A stretch of DNA of 31,373 bases from IMG/VR virus record IMGVR_UViG_3300031566_000235, positions 1 through 31,373 of that record. One strand, written 5' to 3'. Below are positions 22,502-31,012 of the stretch, in pieces. The number at the start of each line of letters is the position of its first letter. The stretch's first letter is position 1. The notes beneath the pieces were generated by a model. The model had not been told where the DNA came from, searched no databases, and saw only the letters and a list, made by a program, of their open reading frames with translations. Made by a program: the position numbers and the translations under genes. Origin of the DNA: a virus.

Positions 22502-25459
22502 ATGACGGATAAGCGTTATCACGTCGTATTGAAAGATCAGGCTTCGGGGGAAGAGCTTGGGGTAATGCTGGTAGGAACCAGCGCAATCTCGTTCAGCCGC
22601 AACCTGGTCAACCCCTACGCCACCAAGATGGGTGGTGGGGAAACCAAGGACAGTGACCTGACCGAGTGGTCCATGCTTTCCTGGCGTGACTGGCGAACGG
22701 GCAGGGGGCAGGAGAATCTGGTTGATCCGGCTGCGTTCCTGGACGCCTGGAACCTGGAGACCAGGATTGCGAACCAGCTGACTCTCGGCCCACTGCCCCA
22801 GAACCCTGGGGGAACGCTCCCCCGCTACGAGCCGGGGAACGGCACTCTGTACTTTACTGGGTGGCCTGGGCCAGAAGTCCAGACGGGCAACAGCGGCAAC
22901 GGCGCGTATGCCCCTATCCTGGGCACAACCCCCTCACAGGCAGCAGGCCAGCGCTTCCTGGTGAAGTCGAGCCAGCGCTGGATCTCCTCAATCGAGGTAC
23001 GGATCAAAAAGGCAGCAGCGACAACAGGCACGATCACCCTGTCTATCTACGCTGATGGCAACGGATTCCCGACCGGCGCTGCCCTGGCCACGCAGGTAGT
23101 AGCGGCAGCGTCTGTTACTACGGCATTCACCTGGGTTACGTTCGCCCTTGCTGCTCCCCTGGCCGTCTCCGAGGGGTACTACTGGATCGCCCTTTCAACC
23201 TCAGATGTGAACGGGTACGCCTGGAATATGGCGATGGACAACCCGTACATGTACGGCCTGTGCTACGCTGCCGTGTACTCGCAGAGCGCCTGGTCATCCT
23301 CAAACCAGTGGCGCAACTTCGACATGACATTCAAGGTCCACTTCGCCAAAGTCTCTCTGTCTCAGGGGTTCGCCCCTGTGGGAGACATTACGTGTACCAG
23401 CATTCAGCTGTACCTGAGTGCTGCCAACTCCCTGGGCGCTGTAACCGTAGGGTTGTACGCCAACGCTGGTGGGGCACCGACTGGGGCAGCGTTGGCGTCT
23501 AAGGTAGTGAACCCTTCCTGGGCGTATGGCTGGTACGAAGTCATCTGGGGGGCCGGTGTGGCGCTGACTGCGGGGACTACCTATCACATCGTGGTTACTC
23601 CCAACGCTGAGGGGACTGACCCGCCCGCCTACGACCGGTACCTATGCTGGTCGGGGGCCTCTGGCGGGGGCTACGCTGGCGGGATTTGCAACAGGCGGCT
23701 GGACTCTGGTGCCTGGGCAGCACAGACTCAAGACCTGTACTTCCGGGTGAACCGTGACGAACTTGACGGGCCAGCGGTGGCATTCGCGCGGTACGACGGG
23801 AAGTGGTACTGCGGTGCGGGGGACTCGGTGTACGAGTGGGATACGGGGACCTCGGCGTGGACGACCAGTGACCACGTACACGGCAAGGACGTGACGTCGC
23901 TGGAGACCTGGGGCGGCTATCTGTGGGCAGGGCGTGGGGCAAGTAACGTCTTGCGCAAGTATAGCGTGGCGGGCGGCTGGGCCGCCGTGGCCGGGGTGTA
24001 TGCCAATTTGCTCAAGGCCGGGGGTGGTTACTTACATGCCTCCAATGCCACAGTGGGGAGCACCCACGAAGTCTTGTACACAGCTGATGGCACGGCGTGG
24101 GCCGCTCCTATTGAGATTGGGGTGGGGGACCACGCAATCACGGCCCTGGCCTGGTTTCGAGATATGCTCGTCGTGGCGAATGCAATCAACCTGTGGGCCA
24201 TAGCCGCCGAGATGGGCTACCCGGTACTTGACTGGTCTTCTCAGGAAGACGTCAACAACGGCAAGTCCATGCTGGTGTGGGGGAGGACAGGCTGCCTGTA
24301 CATCCCCCTGCGCTTTGGGCTGTACAGGTGGAATGGGGACTCGATGATTGCGGTTGGCCCAGAGCAGGGGACTGGCCTACCTTCTGCCAGATCAGGCTAC
24401 ATCAGCGCGATGGTTGGGACCAACAACTGGCTGTTCGTAGTCATCAACGCCGGGAGTGCGGGGACGTCTTCGATCCTGGCGTACAGTGGAATGGGCGGGT
24501 GGCACGAACTGCAACGCGCAGACCAGGCAAACCAGGCGATCAACGCTCTGGACTTCGAGGTTCTAAGTTCCCCATCTCGGCTATGGTTCGGCCTGGGCAA
24601 CGAGACCCGGTACTTGCAGCTGCCCGACTACTCGGACAACCCGTACCAGTGGACGTCCTATGAGTTCAACGCCATTGGCGAACTCGAAATGTCCTGGTCT
24701 GGGGGAGAACTTCTGGAGGTGACCAAGGACTTCCACGAAGTCGTCATCCGGGGCGAAGACTTCGCTGCCGGGCAGACCGTGACTTGCTACTACGAGGTTG
24801 ACCGGTGCGGGCACTGGACATACCTGGGCCAGGCCAACGCTGGCGTTCGTGTTTCCCTGCCGTTCGCAGCGTCTCCATTTGGGTACCGCATGATTGGAAC
24901 TGGCAGCACGACGACCACGATAGAGCTGCAGGCTGACGATACAACCGAGGGGGTTTCTCCTGGCGACTGGGTGGGGATCAACGCTGAGATCAGGCAGATC
25001 AGCACGGTCCCCGACACGGACACGTTCGTGCTGTACAACCCCCTGTCTGCTGCCCCGGCAGCCGGGGACTTTGTGTACGCCAGCAAGCCAGCCGGGCGAG
25101 AGTTCAGGCTGAAGTTGGTCCTGGCAACCACTGACCGTACAGCAACACCCAAGATCACGGCGGTGTTCCTGCGCTACCAGGCCAATGTCCTGGACAGGTA
25201 CGTGTACAAACTCTCGATCAAGATTGAGGATGGGCTGACAGACCTGGCAGGCAACCCCTACCCTTACACGGCAGCGCAGCTGCGCGGACTGCTAGACACC
25301 TGGTCGAAGCGGGTAACGTCCTTCAGTCTCTACGATCCTGACGGTACGGCCCACACGGTCAAGGTGAGTTCGGCGGCCGAAGGTGGGTACTCCCTGGTCG
25401 AGAGCGCGGGGCAGTACCGCTATCGCTCCGAGTACATCATGACCTTAATCGAGGTGTAG
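22502..25459 (+). CDS. Large tail protein with tandem beta-sandwich domains and a propeller-like region
   Basis: This is a 985-residue protein. Residues about 140-290 and 290-425 are two copies of a beta-sandwich of about 137 residues. They share ITLSIYADGNGFPTGAALAT and VTVGLYANAGGAPTGAALAS, a pattern common in carbohydrate-binding and surface-anchored domains. Residues about 430-740 have repeated short strand blocks (KWYCGAGDSVYEWD, GYLWAGRGASNVLRKY) that look like a beta-propeller. The C-terminal 240 residues are further beta domains. It is likely part of the short tail or the receptor-contact structure. The start, ATG 22502, has only a weak GGG upstream. Palindrome copy 12 (25369-25381) encodes SAAE. 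Confidence 0.75.
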   Translation: MTDKRYHVVLKDQASGEELGVMLVGTSAISFSRNLVNPYATKMGGGETKDSDLTEWSMLSWRDWRTGRGQENLVDPAAFLDAWNLETRIANQLTLGPLPQNPGGTLPRYEPGNGTLYFTGWPGPEVQTGNSGNGAYAPILGTTPSQAAGQRFLVKSSQRWISSIEVRIKKAAATTGTITLSIYADGNGFPTGAALATQVVAAASVTTAFTWVTFALAAPLAVSEGYYWIALSTSDVNGYAWNMAMDNPYMYGLCYAAVYSQSAWSSSNQWRNFDMTFKVHFAKVSLSQGFAPVGDITCTSIQLYLSAANSLGAVTVGLYANAGGAPTGAALASKVVNPSWAYGWYEVIWGAGVALTAGTTYHIVVTPNAEGTDPPAYDRYLCWSGASGGGYAGGICNRRLDSGAWAAQTQDLYFRVNRDELDGPAVAFARYDGKWYCGAGDSVYEWDTGTSAWTTSDHVHGKDVTSLETWGGYLWAGRGASNVLRKYSVAGGWAAVAGVYANLLKAGGGYLHASNATVGSTHEVLYTADGTAWAAPIEIGVGDHAITALAWFRDMLVVANAINLWAIAAEMGYPVLDWSSQEDVNNGKSMLVWGRTGCLYIPLRFGLYRWNGDSMIAVGPEQGTGLPSARSGYISAMVGTNNWLFVVINAGSAGTSSILAYSGMGGWHELQRADQANQAINALDFEVLSSPSRLWFGLGNETRYLQLPDYSDNPYQWTSYEFNAIGELEMSWSGGELLEVTKDFHEVVIRGEDFAAGQTVTCYYEVDRCGHWTYLGQANAGVRVSLPFAASPFGYRMIGTGSTTTTIELQADDTTEGVSPGDWVGINAEIRQISTVPDTDTFVLYNPLSAAPAAGDFVYASKPAGREFRLKLVLATTDRTATPKITAVFLRYQANVLDRYVYKLSIKIEDGLTDLAGNPYPYTAAQLRGLLDTWSKRVTSFSLYDPDGTAHTVKVSSAAEGGYSLVESAGQYRYRSEYIMTLIEV
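25369..25381 (-). repeat. 13-bp dispersed palindrome, copy 12
   Basis: TTCGGCGGCCGAA near the end of the 985-residue tail gene, read as SAAE. Confidence 0.9.
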
Positions 25460-25460
25460 G

Positions 25461-26036
25461 TTGCAGAAGATCTCGAAGATCTCCAGAGCTCATAAGATCG
25501 GCGTTATGAGGCCCGGGCGCATTGATGCTATCCTGCCTGGAGCGAAGCGGGCAGGAGCCAAGCAGGTAGACCTGATGCCCGAAGAGATCAAGGCCATGAT
25601 CCCTATCATTGGCGAGACCCGGGCAAAGGCGATCTTCAAGCTCATGCAGCAAGGCGTACGGGGCACCCTGCCAGAGCTATCCGCTTACGACTGGCTTGAG
25701 AAGAAGCACGTCAACTTCGCATTCCAGTCTCCCCTTCTCGGGGGCAGGGCAGAACACGGCGGGGCAGTCATTGACTTCCTGCTGTACGACCTGAGCCCAC
25801 AAGGGTACTTCGTCTGGAGAATCCAGGGAGACTGGTGGCACTCTGGTGTGGGACCTGCTGGTTCAGGCAAAGCGACTATTGCAAAAGACGAGATCCAAAA
25901 GGCTCGTCTGCGCGCCGTAAAGATAGGCGGTATTCCCATCGTAGACGTTATTGACGTATGGGAGTCCAGGATTCTGGGCGATTATCCGCGGGTGTTTCTG
26001 GCAGCAGAAGCAGGACTGGAGTTGGGGAGGATGTAA
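25461..26036 (+). CDS. Probable PD-(D/E)XK-type nuclease in the tail module
   Basis: This is a 191-residue protein. Residues about 66-170 have GTLPELSAYDWLEKK (helix with Glu72), GGAVIDFLL (Asp105) and FVWRIQGDWWHS (Gln122). KDEIQKARLRAVKIGG (helix) and IVDVIDVWE then follow. This matches the Vsr/restriction-like nuclease core of alpha-beta-beta-beta-alpha order, seen also in small phage nucleases. The start is a TTG at 25461 with GAGGTG a few bases upstream. No ATG near the N-terminus has a better site. It sits between two tail genes and overlaps the fibre start by one base (TAATG). Its job in a tail operon is unclear: host DNA degradation or packaging help are options. Confidence 0.6.
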   Translation: MQKISKISRAHKIGVMRPGRIDAILPGAKRAGAKQVDLMPEEIKAMIPIIGETRAKAIFKLMQQGVRGTLPELSAYDWLEKKHVNFAFQSPLLGGRAEHGGAVIDFLLYDLSPQGYFVWRIQGDWWHSGVGPAGSGKATIAKDEIQKARLRAVKIGGIPIVDVIDVWESRILGDYPRVFLAAEAGLELGRM

Positions 26037-28513
26037 TGGCAACGACAATTCAATTACCTCGCGACCCGCAAATCGGGGAGACGATTGTGTTTGGCGGGGA
26101 TGGGTGGGAGTTGCGCCCGTTCCCCCTGCCTCCTTCTGCTATTACCCAGATCCACACGAACACCATCATGCGCATTGCGATGGGGGAGACCCGTTCCCCC
26201 AACTTCGTGAAGGGCAGTGACGGCTGGTGCATCTACCCGGATGGCAGCGCAGAGTTCAACAACATCACCGCCAGGGGCACGATCTACGCAAGCGCGGGAG
26301 TCATTGGCGGCTGGACGATTCAGTCTGCCTACCTGGCCAAGGACACCGGTACAGACGCAACCAGCGCGGGGATGGCGCCCAGCGATTTCCCCTTCTATGC
26401 CGGAGCGGTTTATGCGAACCGGGCTACTGCCCCGTTCAGAGTGACACCAGCGGGGGCTATCACTGCAACGTCGGGGACGATTGGCGGGTGGGCTTTGGCC
26501 GCTGCCTACATTGCCAGGGATTCTGGGGTTGACGCGACGAGTGCAGGCATGGCCCCGGACGACTTCCCATTCTACGCGGGGACAATCTACGCCAACCGGG
26601 CCGCTGCTCCCTTCCGGGTCACGACTGCCGGAGCGTTGTTTGCCACAGGGGCCACGATTACCGGCAGCATTACGGCGACATCCGGCACGATCGGTGGCTG
26701 GTCTATCACTGCAACGCAGATCAAGGCTACTGCGGACGCGGTAATCCTGGACAGCGCCGGTATCATCACGGTCGGCGGGGTAGGGTATCTGCAGAGCAAT
26801 CCGTTCACGGGCGGGGCGGTGGGGTGGCGGATCACGCCAGCCGGGGCAGAGTTCGGGAACATCACAGCACGGGGCGAGATCAGCACGTGTGTCCTCACGT
26901 ACAACGAGGTGCACGTGAACGCCGGGATTCTGCTGGTTGCGCCGCGCGCAGGCAAGCTCGCCAGCCAGCTGACCGTAGCAGCCAACGGTTCGTTCGACAT
27001 TGGGGATGCAGGGCGGCTCCTGGTCAATGACATTGTGCGGCTGAAGGACAGCACGTATGACCGCTGGCTCACGGTGACCGCAGACAACGGGGATGGCACC
27101 TACAACTACACCCTGTCGAGCGGGGCAGCAGGTGCGGTGTTCAACCCTGGCACGGCGGTAGCATCATACGGCCCCAGTGGGGCAGGTGGTCTGATGCTGA
27201 ATGCGGTTGGCCCCAATGGTCCCTTCATGGACATCTTCACCCATGCCGGAAGCCCTTGGACTACACTGACCACAAAGGTTAGAGTAGGGAACCTGGCCGG
27301 GATCGTAGACGCGGACCTGAGCCCGACAGGATATGGCTTCTATTCGGACAACGCCTACTTGAAGGGCGACCTGGTGGCCGGTGGCGGGAAGGTTATCATC
27401 GACAATACGGGAATCCACGTAGACATTGAGGGGTCCACTCCTTCTTCGGGCAGGGTTGTCTTCGAAGACTTTGGTGGCACCTACGACTTCTGGGCAGCGA
27501 TGTGGACCTATGCAAGTGGCGCGGCATACAACTTTCGCCTGCGCAACCGCGCAGCCACGGCGACATACACAACTGCGATCACGAGCCTGACAGCAGAGGG
27601 GCCAGCCGCCACAGCAGAGACCGTGAGTGAGGTGTACTTGTCAGCGCCTACGGGCTGGTCGGGCCTACGAGCAGCCGCAGGGACCTATGCTATGGTAGGC
27701 GTGTGGGATGGGCCAGCGACAGTGGTGCGCCCAAAGACAACCTGGAACAGTGGCGGGAACATCGTCCACAAGCTATTCGACGCCGCAGGGGCAAATAAGC
27801 TTTCGATTCAGGACAGCGCTGAAGTAGAGGTGGCATACATTAATTCGGATGGCCGTGCCTACTTCAAGGGCGGGCTGAGTGTAGGAACACCCACGGCAGA
27901 TCAAGCGCTATGCGTCGGCGGGAACATTCACGTGACCTCGGCGGCTGGGGGTTCGCTTGGTTATGTCTACTCCGACACCGCCAACTTCGGCCTGCTGAAT
28001 AACCAAGGGAGTTGGGCTCTATATTTCCCCAATAACACACTAACGGGAACGTTTCCCGGTAGTATCTACGTGAACGGGTCGATTGTCGCCAGCACTCCTC
28101 TGGGCGCACGAGCGAGATTGGCTGCTACTGTGGCTTACGCTGAGGGGTGGTCACCAATCACGCTAGACACAGAAGTGTGCGACACGGATGGTTGCTTTGC
28201 GGCGCCGAGCACTGCGATATACGCGCAGCACACCGGGTACTACATGCTGACCGGTAAAATCCGCTGGGCTGCAAATGCAACCGGGATACGTGGCATCGGC
28301 ATCCGAATCAACAGTGCGTCCTACGTAGCTCAGTACGTCCTGCCGGCATTTACTTTTGCCCAAGATATGATGTGCTCCTCTGGTATGGTTTACCTTACTG
28401 CTGGTAATTACGCACAGTTGTACGCCTACCAGAACAGTGGTGGGAACTTGAACATGGAAGGCAACATCGCTGGCGGCGAGTACGTCTTCCTGTCTATCAC
28501 CCGCATGGCATAG
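26036..28513 (+). CDS. Tail fibre or spike with C-terminal C1q/TNF-like domain
   Basis: This is an 825-residue protein. The N-terminal region (about 1-60) probably attaches to the tail. Residues about 85-230 hold two tandem units of about 63 residues (GGWTIQSAYLAKDTGTDATS and GGWALAAAYIARDSGVDATS, then FPFYAG and ANRA.APFRVT), the GGW pattern of many phage fibres. A long beta-rich shaft follows. The last 140 residues (from LGARARLAATVAYAEGW to EYVFLSITRMA) read like a trimeric C1q/TNF jelly roll, a common receptor-binding tip. I chose ATG 26036 because GGGGAGG precedes it and it overlaps the upstream stop; the frame is open upstream to 25958. Confidence 0.82.
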   Translation: MATTIQLPRDPQIGETIVFGGDGWELRPFPLPPSAITQIHTNTIMRIAMGETRSPNFVKGSDGWCIYPDGSAEFNNITARGTIYASAGVIGGWTIQSAYLAKDTGTDATSAGMAPSDFPFYAGAVYANRATAPFRVTPAGAITATSGTIGGWALAAAYIARDSGVDATSAGMAPDDFPFYAGTIYANRAAAPFRVTTAGALFATGATITGSITATSGTIGGWSITATQIKATADAVILDSAGIITVGGVGYLQSNPFTGGAVGWRITPAGAEFGNITARGEISTCVLTYNEVHVNAGILLVAPRAGKLASQLTVAANGSFDIGDAGRLLVNDIVRLKDSTYDRWLTVTADNGDGTYNYTLSSGAAGAVFNPGTAVASYGPSGAGGLMLNAVGPNGPFMDIFTHAGSPWTTLTTKVRVGNLAGIVDADLSPTGYGFYSDNAYLKGDLVAGGGKVIIDNTGIHVDIEGSTPSSGRVVFEDFGGTYDFWAAMWTYASGAAYNFRLRNRAATATYTTAITSLTAEGPAATAETVSEVYLSAPTGWSGLRAAAGTYAMVGVWDGPATVVRPKTTWNSGGNIVHKLFDAAGANKLSIQDSAEVEVAYINSDGRAYFKGGLSVGTPTADQALCVGGNIHVTSAAGGSLGYVYSDTANFGLLNNQGSWALYFPNNTLTGTFPGSIYVNGSIVASTPLGARARLAATVAYAEGWSPITLDTEVCDTDGCFAAPSTAIYAQHTGYYMLTGKIRWAANATGIRGIGIRINSASYVAQYVLPAFTFAQDMMCSSGMVYLTAGNYAQLYAYQNSGGNLNMEGNIAGGEYVFLSITRMA

Positions 28514-28530
28514 TTTCGATGGTGGCATAG

Positions 28531-29121
28531 ATGGTAACACCATGGAGCACACAGCCCGGGCCGACGATGCCCTTCTTCGATCCGTATAGCCTGACCCTGA
28601 ACGGGCAGCCAACGTATGCCGGGTGCGGACCAGTGGCTCTTGGCATGATCACAGGGGCCTACCACAACCAGGTGCCCGCCTGGCAGGCTCTCTCTCCCCA
28701 AGGGCTGATCGACGCCAACGCCGGTCTGTTCACGGAGCGAGGGATTGGGATCCACCAGTTTGACGACGATCTGCGGGCTGCCAGGTACAGCCCGCGCACT
28801 TATATGGGCACGGACTGGGAGACACTACAGACCGTGGTCAACCAGGGGCCTGCAGTAGCCTACGTTGAGTGGGAATGGAAGCCGGGCAACGCGGCACACG
28901 GGGTAGTGGTCACGGGCGCCAACGATAAAGAAGTACACGTTGCCGACCCCGGGACAGGCACAGAGTACGTGGTGCCTACGCCCCAGTTCCAGCAGAGTTG
29001 GAAGTCACAGGGAAACGTACTGTACGGGGTCGAGCCGTTCTGGAAGTTAGCCAAGGGGAAGCAGGAAAAGGGGGCGCCCTCTCCTCCTCCCTGGAAGGTA
29101 GAACGTAAGCAAGGGCGGTAG
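28531..29121 (+). CDS. C39-like cysteine peptidase, probable lysis enzyme
   Basis: This is a 196-residue protein. Cys32 lies in PTYAGCGPVALGM, His123 in AAHGVVVTGAN and Asp139 in VHVADPGTG. This is the Cys-His-Asp set of C39-like papain-fold peptidases, which occur in phage endolysins and virion enzymes. It most likely cuts peptide bridges in the host cell wall. It has no signal peptide and no separate wall-binding domain, but ends in a basic tail (KVERKQGR). The start, ATG 28531, has a weak GGTGG upstream. The gene is directly ahead of a holin-like gene, which supports the lysis role. A C39-type maturation protease is the alternative. Confidence 0.75.
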   Translation: MVTPWSTQPGPTMPFFDPYSLTLNGQPTYAGCGPVALGMITGAYHNQVPAWQALSPQGLIDANAGLFTERGIGIHQFDDDLRAARYSPRTYMGTDWETLQTVVNQGPAVAYVEWEWKPGNAAHGVVVTGANDKEVHVADPGTGTEYVVPTPQFQQSWKSQGNVLYGVEPFWKLAKGKQEKGAPSPPPWKVERKQGR

Positions 29122-29123
29122 AT

Positions 29124-29136
29124 TTCGGCCGCCGAA
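29124..29136 (+). repeat. 13-bp dispersed palindrome, copy 13
   Basis: TTCGGCCGCCGAA in the 39-bp gap between the peptidase stop (29121) and the holin-like gene (29161). Confidence 0.9.
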
Positions 29137-29160
29137 CTTTAGAGGGAAAGGAGGGAACAC

Positions 29161-29349
29161 ATGGGTGAAATGAACCTGGTGAACATCCTGACGGTTGGGG
29201 GGCCAGTGGCCGGCATTGCGATCCTGAGCATCTGGCTGAACCACAAGCTGGTGACTCAGTGGATCGCTCAGATCGAGGGCACATTGCAGGACCTGGCCCA
29301 GCAGATGGGGCAGGTTACCGAAGCACTGAGGCACCTCAACGGGAAATGA
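29161..29349 (+). CDS. Holin-like small membrane protein
   Basis: This is a 62-residue protein with one predicted transmembrane helix (VNILTVGGPVAGIAILSIWL, about residues 7-26). A short amphipathic coiled region follows (IEGTLQDLAQQMGQVTEAL). The size, single helix and position after the peptidase fit a class III-like holin or a similar lysis membrane factor. AAAGGAGGG precedes ATG 29161. It is the last gene of the rightward block. Confidence 0.65.
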   Translation: MGEMNLVNILTVGGPVAGIAILSIWLNHKLVTQWIAQIEGTLQDLAQQMGQVTEALRHLNGK

Positions 29350-29370
29350 CGCGAGCAGAAGCGGTAGAAG

Positions 29371-29383
29371 TTCGGCCGCCGAA
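29371..29383 (+). repeat. 13-bp dispersed palindrome, copy 14
   Basis: TTCGGCCGCCGAA in the 46-bp convergent gap between the holin-like stop (29349) and the HNH gene stop (29396). No classic terminator is seen in this gap. Confidence 0.9.
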
Positions 29384-29395
29384 GTTCAGACGGGG

Positions 29396-29890
29396 TTACT
29401 CGATATGCCTCCAGTGTGTTCTGTGGGTGATCTGGCAGGCAGTGGTAGGGGTGATGCCAAACCGCACAGCAAGTTGCCTGTATTTCCAACCTGCCTGACG
29501 GAGCTGCCTGATCTCGCGAACCTGGTCTTCGGTGAGCTTGGCGTTCCCGTTCTGGCTGCCCTTGGCAGAGCGTCCTCGCTCTGCCCTGTCGCGCATGTTG
29601 TCGGTGTGGGTGCCCAGGTACAGATGAGCAGGGTTGACGCAGGGTGGGTTGTCGCAGGTATGGCAGACACACATGCCCTCTGGGACCTCCTGCTTATGAT
29701 GCAGTTCCCAAGCTACCCGATGGGCAAGCATCTGAAGCGGCTCCCTGACGGTGTATTGGCCATACCCCTTTCTGATGTGGTGCCCCTGCCACTCCCAGCA
29801 GTCGTCTGGGCCACGCTCATCCACGAATGACCAGAAGCGGATAAGTGTGCTGGTATGGCACTTGTTGTGGACGCGGCGGCGTTTGGCCAA
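29396..29890 (-). CDS. HNH endonuclease with C-terminal helix-turn-helix
   Basis: This is a 164-residue protein. The HNH core is LAHRVAWELHH, then CVCHTCDNPPCVNPAHLYLG (about residues 75-94), with paired Cys for zinc and the H-N-H residues present. Residues about 115-164 (LTEDQVREIRQLRQAGWKYR, then LAVRFGITPTTACQITHR) form a helix-turn-helix that would set sequence specificity, as in free-standing phage homing-type HNH enzymes. I chose a TTG start at 29890 because AAGGAGG (29897-29903) precedes it by 6 nt; the open frame upstream to 30013 is inside the next gene. It may be a selfish nuclease, or may aid packaging cuts as in HK97-like phages. Confidence 0.82.
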   Translation of the reverse strand: MAKRRRVHNKCHTSTLIRFWSFVDERGPDDCWEWQGHHIRKGYGQYTVREPLQMLAHRVAWELHHKQEVPEGMCVCHTCDNPPCVNPAHLYLGTHTDNMRDRAERGRSAKGSQNGNAKLTEDQVREIRQLRQAGWKYRQLAVRFGITPTTACQITHRTHWRHIE

Positions 29891-29946
29891 TAGAGTCCTC
29901 CTTCTTGCTAGAGATAAGAAGTCTTGGCGTAGCCAGTCAGTCCAGC

Positions 29947-30264
29947 CTACTTCGCTGCGTCCAGCTTGGCCATGAGCGTGAGCGATTGGGGCGCTGTTGG
30001 CCAGCCATCCCACTGGGCAGCCAGTTGGGCCAGCGTAGCAAAGTCAGCGTCCTCCAGCGCAACGTCGAACTCAAGGTCTGCCTTCTCGACAGTGACCATC
30101 CCGTCATCAGCGGGGTGCCAGCCTGCTTCCTTCTGCTCGTCTTCCTTGATCCGTAGGGCCTCCATGATGCGCAGGTAGATCGCCACCTGGTTCAGTGGCC
30201 CGGACTGCGGGATTGCGCGGAGCAAGAACATGCGTTCAATGACACTCAGCTTCAGGTTTTTCAT
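29947..30264 (-). CDS. Small conserved-type phage protein, unknown
   Basis: This is a 105-residue protein starting MKNLKLSVIERMFLLRAIPQ. The short N-terminal strand-helix (SVIERMFLLRAIP) and a C-terminal acidic part are like a widespread class of small phage proteins with no known role. ATG 30264 is chosen because AAGGAGAAAGG precedes it; an upstream in-frame start at 30384 overlaps the next gene and lacks a site. It lies between two HNH genes in the same leftward run. Confidence 0.7.
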   Translation of the reverse strand: MKNLKLSVIERMFLLRAIPQSGPLNQVAIYLRIMEALRIKEDEQKEAGWHPADDGMVTVEKADLEFDVALEDADFATLAQLAAQWDGWPTAPQSLTLMAKLDAAK

Positions 30265-30305
30265 AAACCTTTCTCCTTGTTCGGCATACGAACTCCTGTG
30301 GACTT

Positions 30306-30950
30306 CTATGTCCAGTCTGCCCAGTAAGACTCTGGCCGATAGTCTATGTACCGGCCCTGCTTCCGGCCGTTGCACCCGCCGCAAAGCGGCTGGATGTTGT
30401 CGATGTAGTCGCTCCCGCCTAACACAAGTGGAACCACGTGATCTTGCTGTATATGTTCAGTGGCCCCACAGGCCAGACAACGAGAGCCGTACCGCGCCAG
30501 TACCGCAAGCCATTCCCCCGTCGTGTGCCTGCCCTCAGCTCCTAGTTTCCTGGCGTGCCTGTGGGCGTTGCGTACTCTGGCAGTCTCGCGATCCTGCTCG
30601 TAGTGTTCTGCCCGCCACTTCTTCTTAGCCTGGCGTATCTCTGCGGCGTGTTCCTGCCTGTACTTGCGGGCGTACTGATCGAGTTGCTCACGGTGTTGCT
30701 CTCTGTACCTGACCCTGTAGGCCCGCATGTAGGCTCGGCGTTGCTCGCGGCGCTCAGCCTGGCAGACTTGGGCGTAGACCCGCTTGTGCCCTCTGTGCTC
30801 TGCATACCATTGCCTGCTGTGAGCATTTTGGCATTGCTTGCACCAGTAGTAAAGGCCACTCTTGCTGTGCCTATCGGTCGAGAACTCGCTCAGGGGCTTT
30901 TCCTCACCACACTTCGTGCACCTTTTGGTCGTCTCTGCCGTTGTAGTCAC
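30306..30950 (-). CDS. HNH endonuclease with N-terminal zinc ribbon
   Basis: This is a 214-residue protein. Residues 11-41 are a zinc ribbon (CTKCGEEKPLSEF ... CKQCQN). Residues 45-140 are a long basic helix rich in Arg, Glu and Gln. The C-terminal domain is an HNH nuclease: CLACGATEHIQQDHVVPLVL, GGSDYIDNIQPLCGGCNGRK. The DH...N...H/C pattern is complete. The frame starts with GTG at 30950, just ahead of the first zinc cysteines. No ribosome binding site precedes it, but a possible promoter places transcription start at or next to this GTG, so the message may be leaderless. It is the gene nearest attR. Confidence 0.82.
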   Translation of the reverse strand: MTTTAETTKRCTKCGEEKPLSEFSTDRHSKSGLYYWCKQCQNAHSRQWYAEHRGHKRVYAQVCQAERREQRRAYMRAYRVRYREQHREQLDQYARKYRQEHAAEIRQAKKKWRAEHYEQDRETARVRNAHRHARKLGAEGRHTTGEWLAVLARYGSRCLACGATEHIQQDHVVPLVLGGSDYIDNIQPLCGGCNGRKQGRYIDYRPESYWADWT

Positions 30951-30953
30951 GGC

Positions 30954-30981
30954 AGTATCGTACCAGATTGTCAGTTGTCAG
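30954..30981 (-). promoter_or_regulatory. Possible promoter of the right-end HNH cluster
   Basis: On the minus strand the -35 is CTGACA (30976-30981) and the -10 is GATACT (30954-30959) with a 16-bp spacer. The start would fall at about the GTG of the HNH gene. CTGACA is repeated at 30969-30974. This would let the cluster be expressed from the prophage independently of the integrase. Confidence 0.35.
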
Positions 30982-30999
30982 GTGAGAAGCTACGGTAAT

Positions 31000-31012
31000 T
31001 TCGGCGGCCGAA
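31000..31012 (-). repeat. 13-bp dispersed palindrome, copy 15
   Basis: TTCGGCGGCCGAA 43 bp from attR; symmetry extends to 17 bp (ATTTCGG...CCGAAAT). In the circular phage it lies one base past the stop codon of the integrase (31014-31016). Confidence 0.9.

Noticed and set aside
29346-29498. 51-codon frame starting ATGA at the holin-like stop codon
   Set aside because: The stop-start overlap is attractive, but most of it is antisense to the well-supported HNH gene and the product looks random. It could at most be a minor lysis accessory.
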